A DNA stretch of 60,000 nucleotides from Strigamia acuminata (taxonomy: Eukaryota; Arthropoda; Chilopoda; Geophilomorpha; Linotaeniidae). Positions 58,881 through 60,000 of this stretch are shown in pieces. The notes beneath the pieces were generated by a model. The model saw nothing but the letters and a program-made list of their open reading frames with translations. It had not been told where the DNA came from and did no database searches. The stretch's first letter is position 1, and each line of letters opens with the position of its first letter. Position numbers and translations under genes: made by a program. Location of the stretch: NCBI GenBank assembly GCA_949358305.1, contig OX442321.1, positions 8,707,605 through 8,767,604 on the forward strand, written 5' to 3'.

Positions 58881-60000
58881 TTTTTTTTGAGGAGAGACAT
58901 CCAAAAATTGCTTTTTTTCGGGCTTGCACACAAAAAAATTGCAATTTGAGCTCATAATGACTGTTTTTATTTTCTTTGATCTTCAGCCTCGGTGAGTTGT
59001 GGTTCGATTGCATCAAATATGACTTAGCTTCAAGGATATGCACAATAGTAATTTCTAAATACAATTACGTCAATTTATGTATTATTGGGATACACTATTC
59101 GACGCCACTTTGGAGTTACGGTTTGGAGTTACGTTGGTTTGTTGTTTAGTGGATTCAATAGTAACTGCATCGGTCTTGGTGATATTAATGGTTGTTGTTG
59201 TTGTTGCGAGTTGTTGAAGTAGTGCTTGGTGTTGGAAAAAATGTTGTGGAAATTGATCGCTGATGGTGAGAATAGTTTAAGTGGTGGTTGGAACAGTTGT
59301 CAAAAATATAGGAACACCCACGTAAGCTTATGTTGGAAAGATCGAGATTTGTCACAATTTCTTCTTTTTTTTTCTTGACTCGTTTAAGATGCAAAATGAT
59401 CGAAGTTGGTTTGTACATCAACGACCTGAGTATGCATGATTTTAGCCGCAATACATATGGTAACTATTTAAATCATTAAATAAATCATTAAATCTTATAA
59501 AACGCTTTTTTGTTGTTCACTTCTCCTCAAAAATGTAATTAAAATGATATAACAATTTTAAGTTTAACTATATCATAAATAATTCAGATAAAAAGCGAAT
59601 TATTTCGTACCGTATTTGAGTTGCCAATTTTAGTGGCTTTTATGTTACATTTAGACTTACGTCAGTTTAGTGAGCATTTCATTTAAAATTAAATGATACC
59701 GTTGAAAATATGTTGCTTAGCAACACTTTAGAGATTTTTGTTTGTAATTTTTAGCATCAGATGACAGCATACGGCCAGCTGACGTATCTTCTCGAAATTT
59801 CTGTGGGCTTTCATTGGTTATTCAAATTAGATGACGAGGAATTTCCTGTTTTGCATTTTTGTCTTTTGCTAAAATTTTCATTAGTTTTTTTTGCTTGCAG
59901 AAGAAGCATCCGGCGGCTGAGGTAAGTTTTACTCGAAGTTTTTAGCTTTTAGTTTTTAGCTGTAATTAGATGTTTTTTTAATTTCTTCTTTTATATTGCG
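58881..60000. other. No recognised gene
   Basis: The segment contains a TTG repeat (59190-59206), a direct repeat of TTTGGAGTTACG near 59107-59131, and a micro-exon candidate at 59901-59921. No WD-repeat or other family signature is visible. Confidence 0.5.
59901..59921 (+). other. Micro-exon candidate (21 nt)
   Basis: TTTTTTTTGCTTGCAG precedes AAGAAGCATCCGGCGGCTGA plus G, followed by GTAAGT. Both splice sites are strong and the length is a multiple of three. Two of the three phases are open (KKHPAAE is one). No partner exon was identified, so it may be chance. Confidence 0.2.

Noticed and set aside
58506-58955. Overlapping ORFs of up to 149 codons on both strands (FLHTYCLVFAHIL-type and CAKTRQYVCKN-type peptides)
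   Set aside because: They are translations of the 22-bp tandem array. With few stops in the repeat unit, several frames stay open.

Overview
The window looks like invertebrate, most probably arthropod, nuclear DNA. It is AT-rich, has long homopolymer T/A tracts and multi-kilobase introns with GT...AG borders, and its recognisable coding sequence is metazoan. The species cannot be named from the sequence. Nearly all ORFs over 60 codons are chance readings of intron and intergenic DNA.

Region 1 (1-29634, + strand) is the 3' half of a neuroligin gene. Three exons (9668-10466, 22430-22575, 28664-29634) join in frame with matching splice phases. They encode about 637 residues: the C-terminal half of the cholinesterase-like ectodomain, a Ser/Thr/Pro-rich stalk, one transmembrane helix, a Pro/Gly-rich cytoplasmic tail and a C-terminal PDZ ligand. 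The upstream exons lie before the window. The introns are about 12.0 kb and 6.1 kb. The first 1.2 kb holds a GTCGAC-studded hairpin inside a candidate inverted-repeat element.

Region 2 (29635-40742) is intergenic. It holds a roughly 315-bp inverted-repeat mobile element with an apparent 9-bp target duplication (32236-32568), a CRE plus TATA candidate promoter (37850-37888), an unassigned 63-nt exon-like segment (31389-31451) and several CTCF-like motifs.

Region 3 (40743-57000, + strand) is a DAW1/WDR69 locus, a WD-repeat factor for assembly of axonemal outer dynein arms. An RFX X-box lies 39 bp before an intact first coding exon, MKLKRFLLRYFPPG. About 12.5 kb downstream is a clear DAW1 WD-repeat exon (53371-53494), then increasingly damaged WD-repeat pieces (53904-53962, perhaps 56892-56947). 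The donor after the 53371 exon is not GT and the next piece is frameshifted. The locus therefore looks like a decaying ciliary gene with its ciliary promoter still legible, or less likely a gene using non-canonical splicing.

Region 4 (57661-58880) is the strangest structure. Two arrays of about 22-bp repeats face each other as inverted arms with the unit order partly preserved. Between them lie three head-to-tail units sharing an ACTGAAAAAA head, two of which are minus-strand tRNA-like sequences with A and B boxes. It resembles a foldback-type element carrying tRNA-derived SINE-like cargo. The last 1.1 kb has no recognised gene, only a 21-nt micro-exon candidate.
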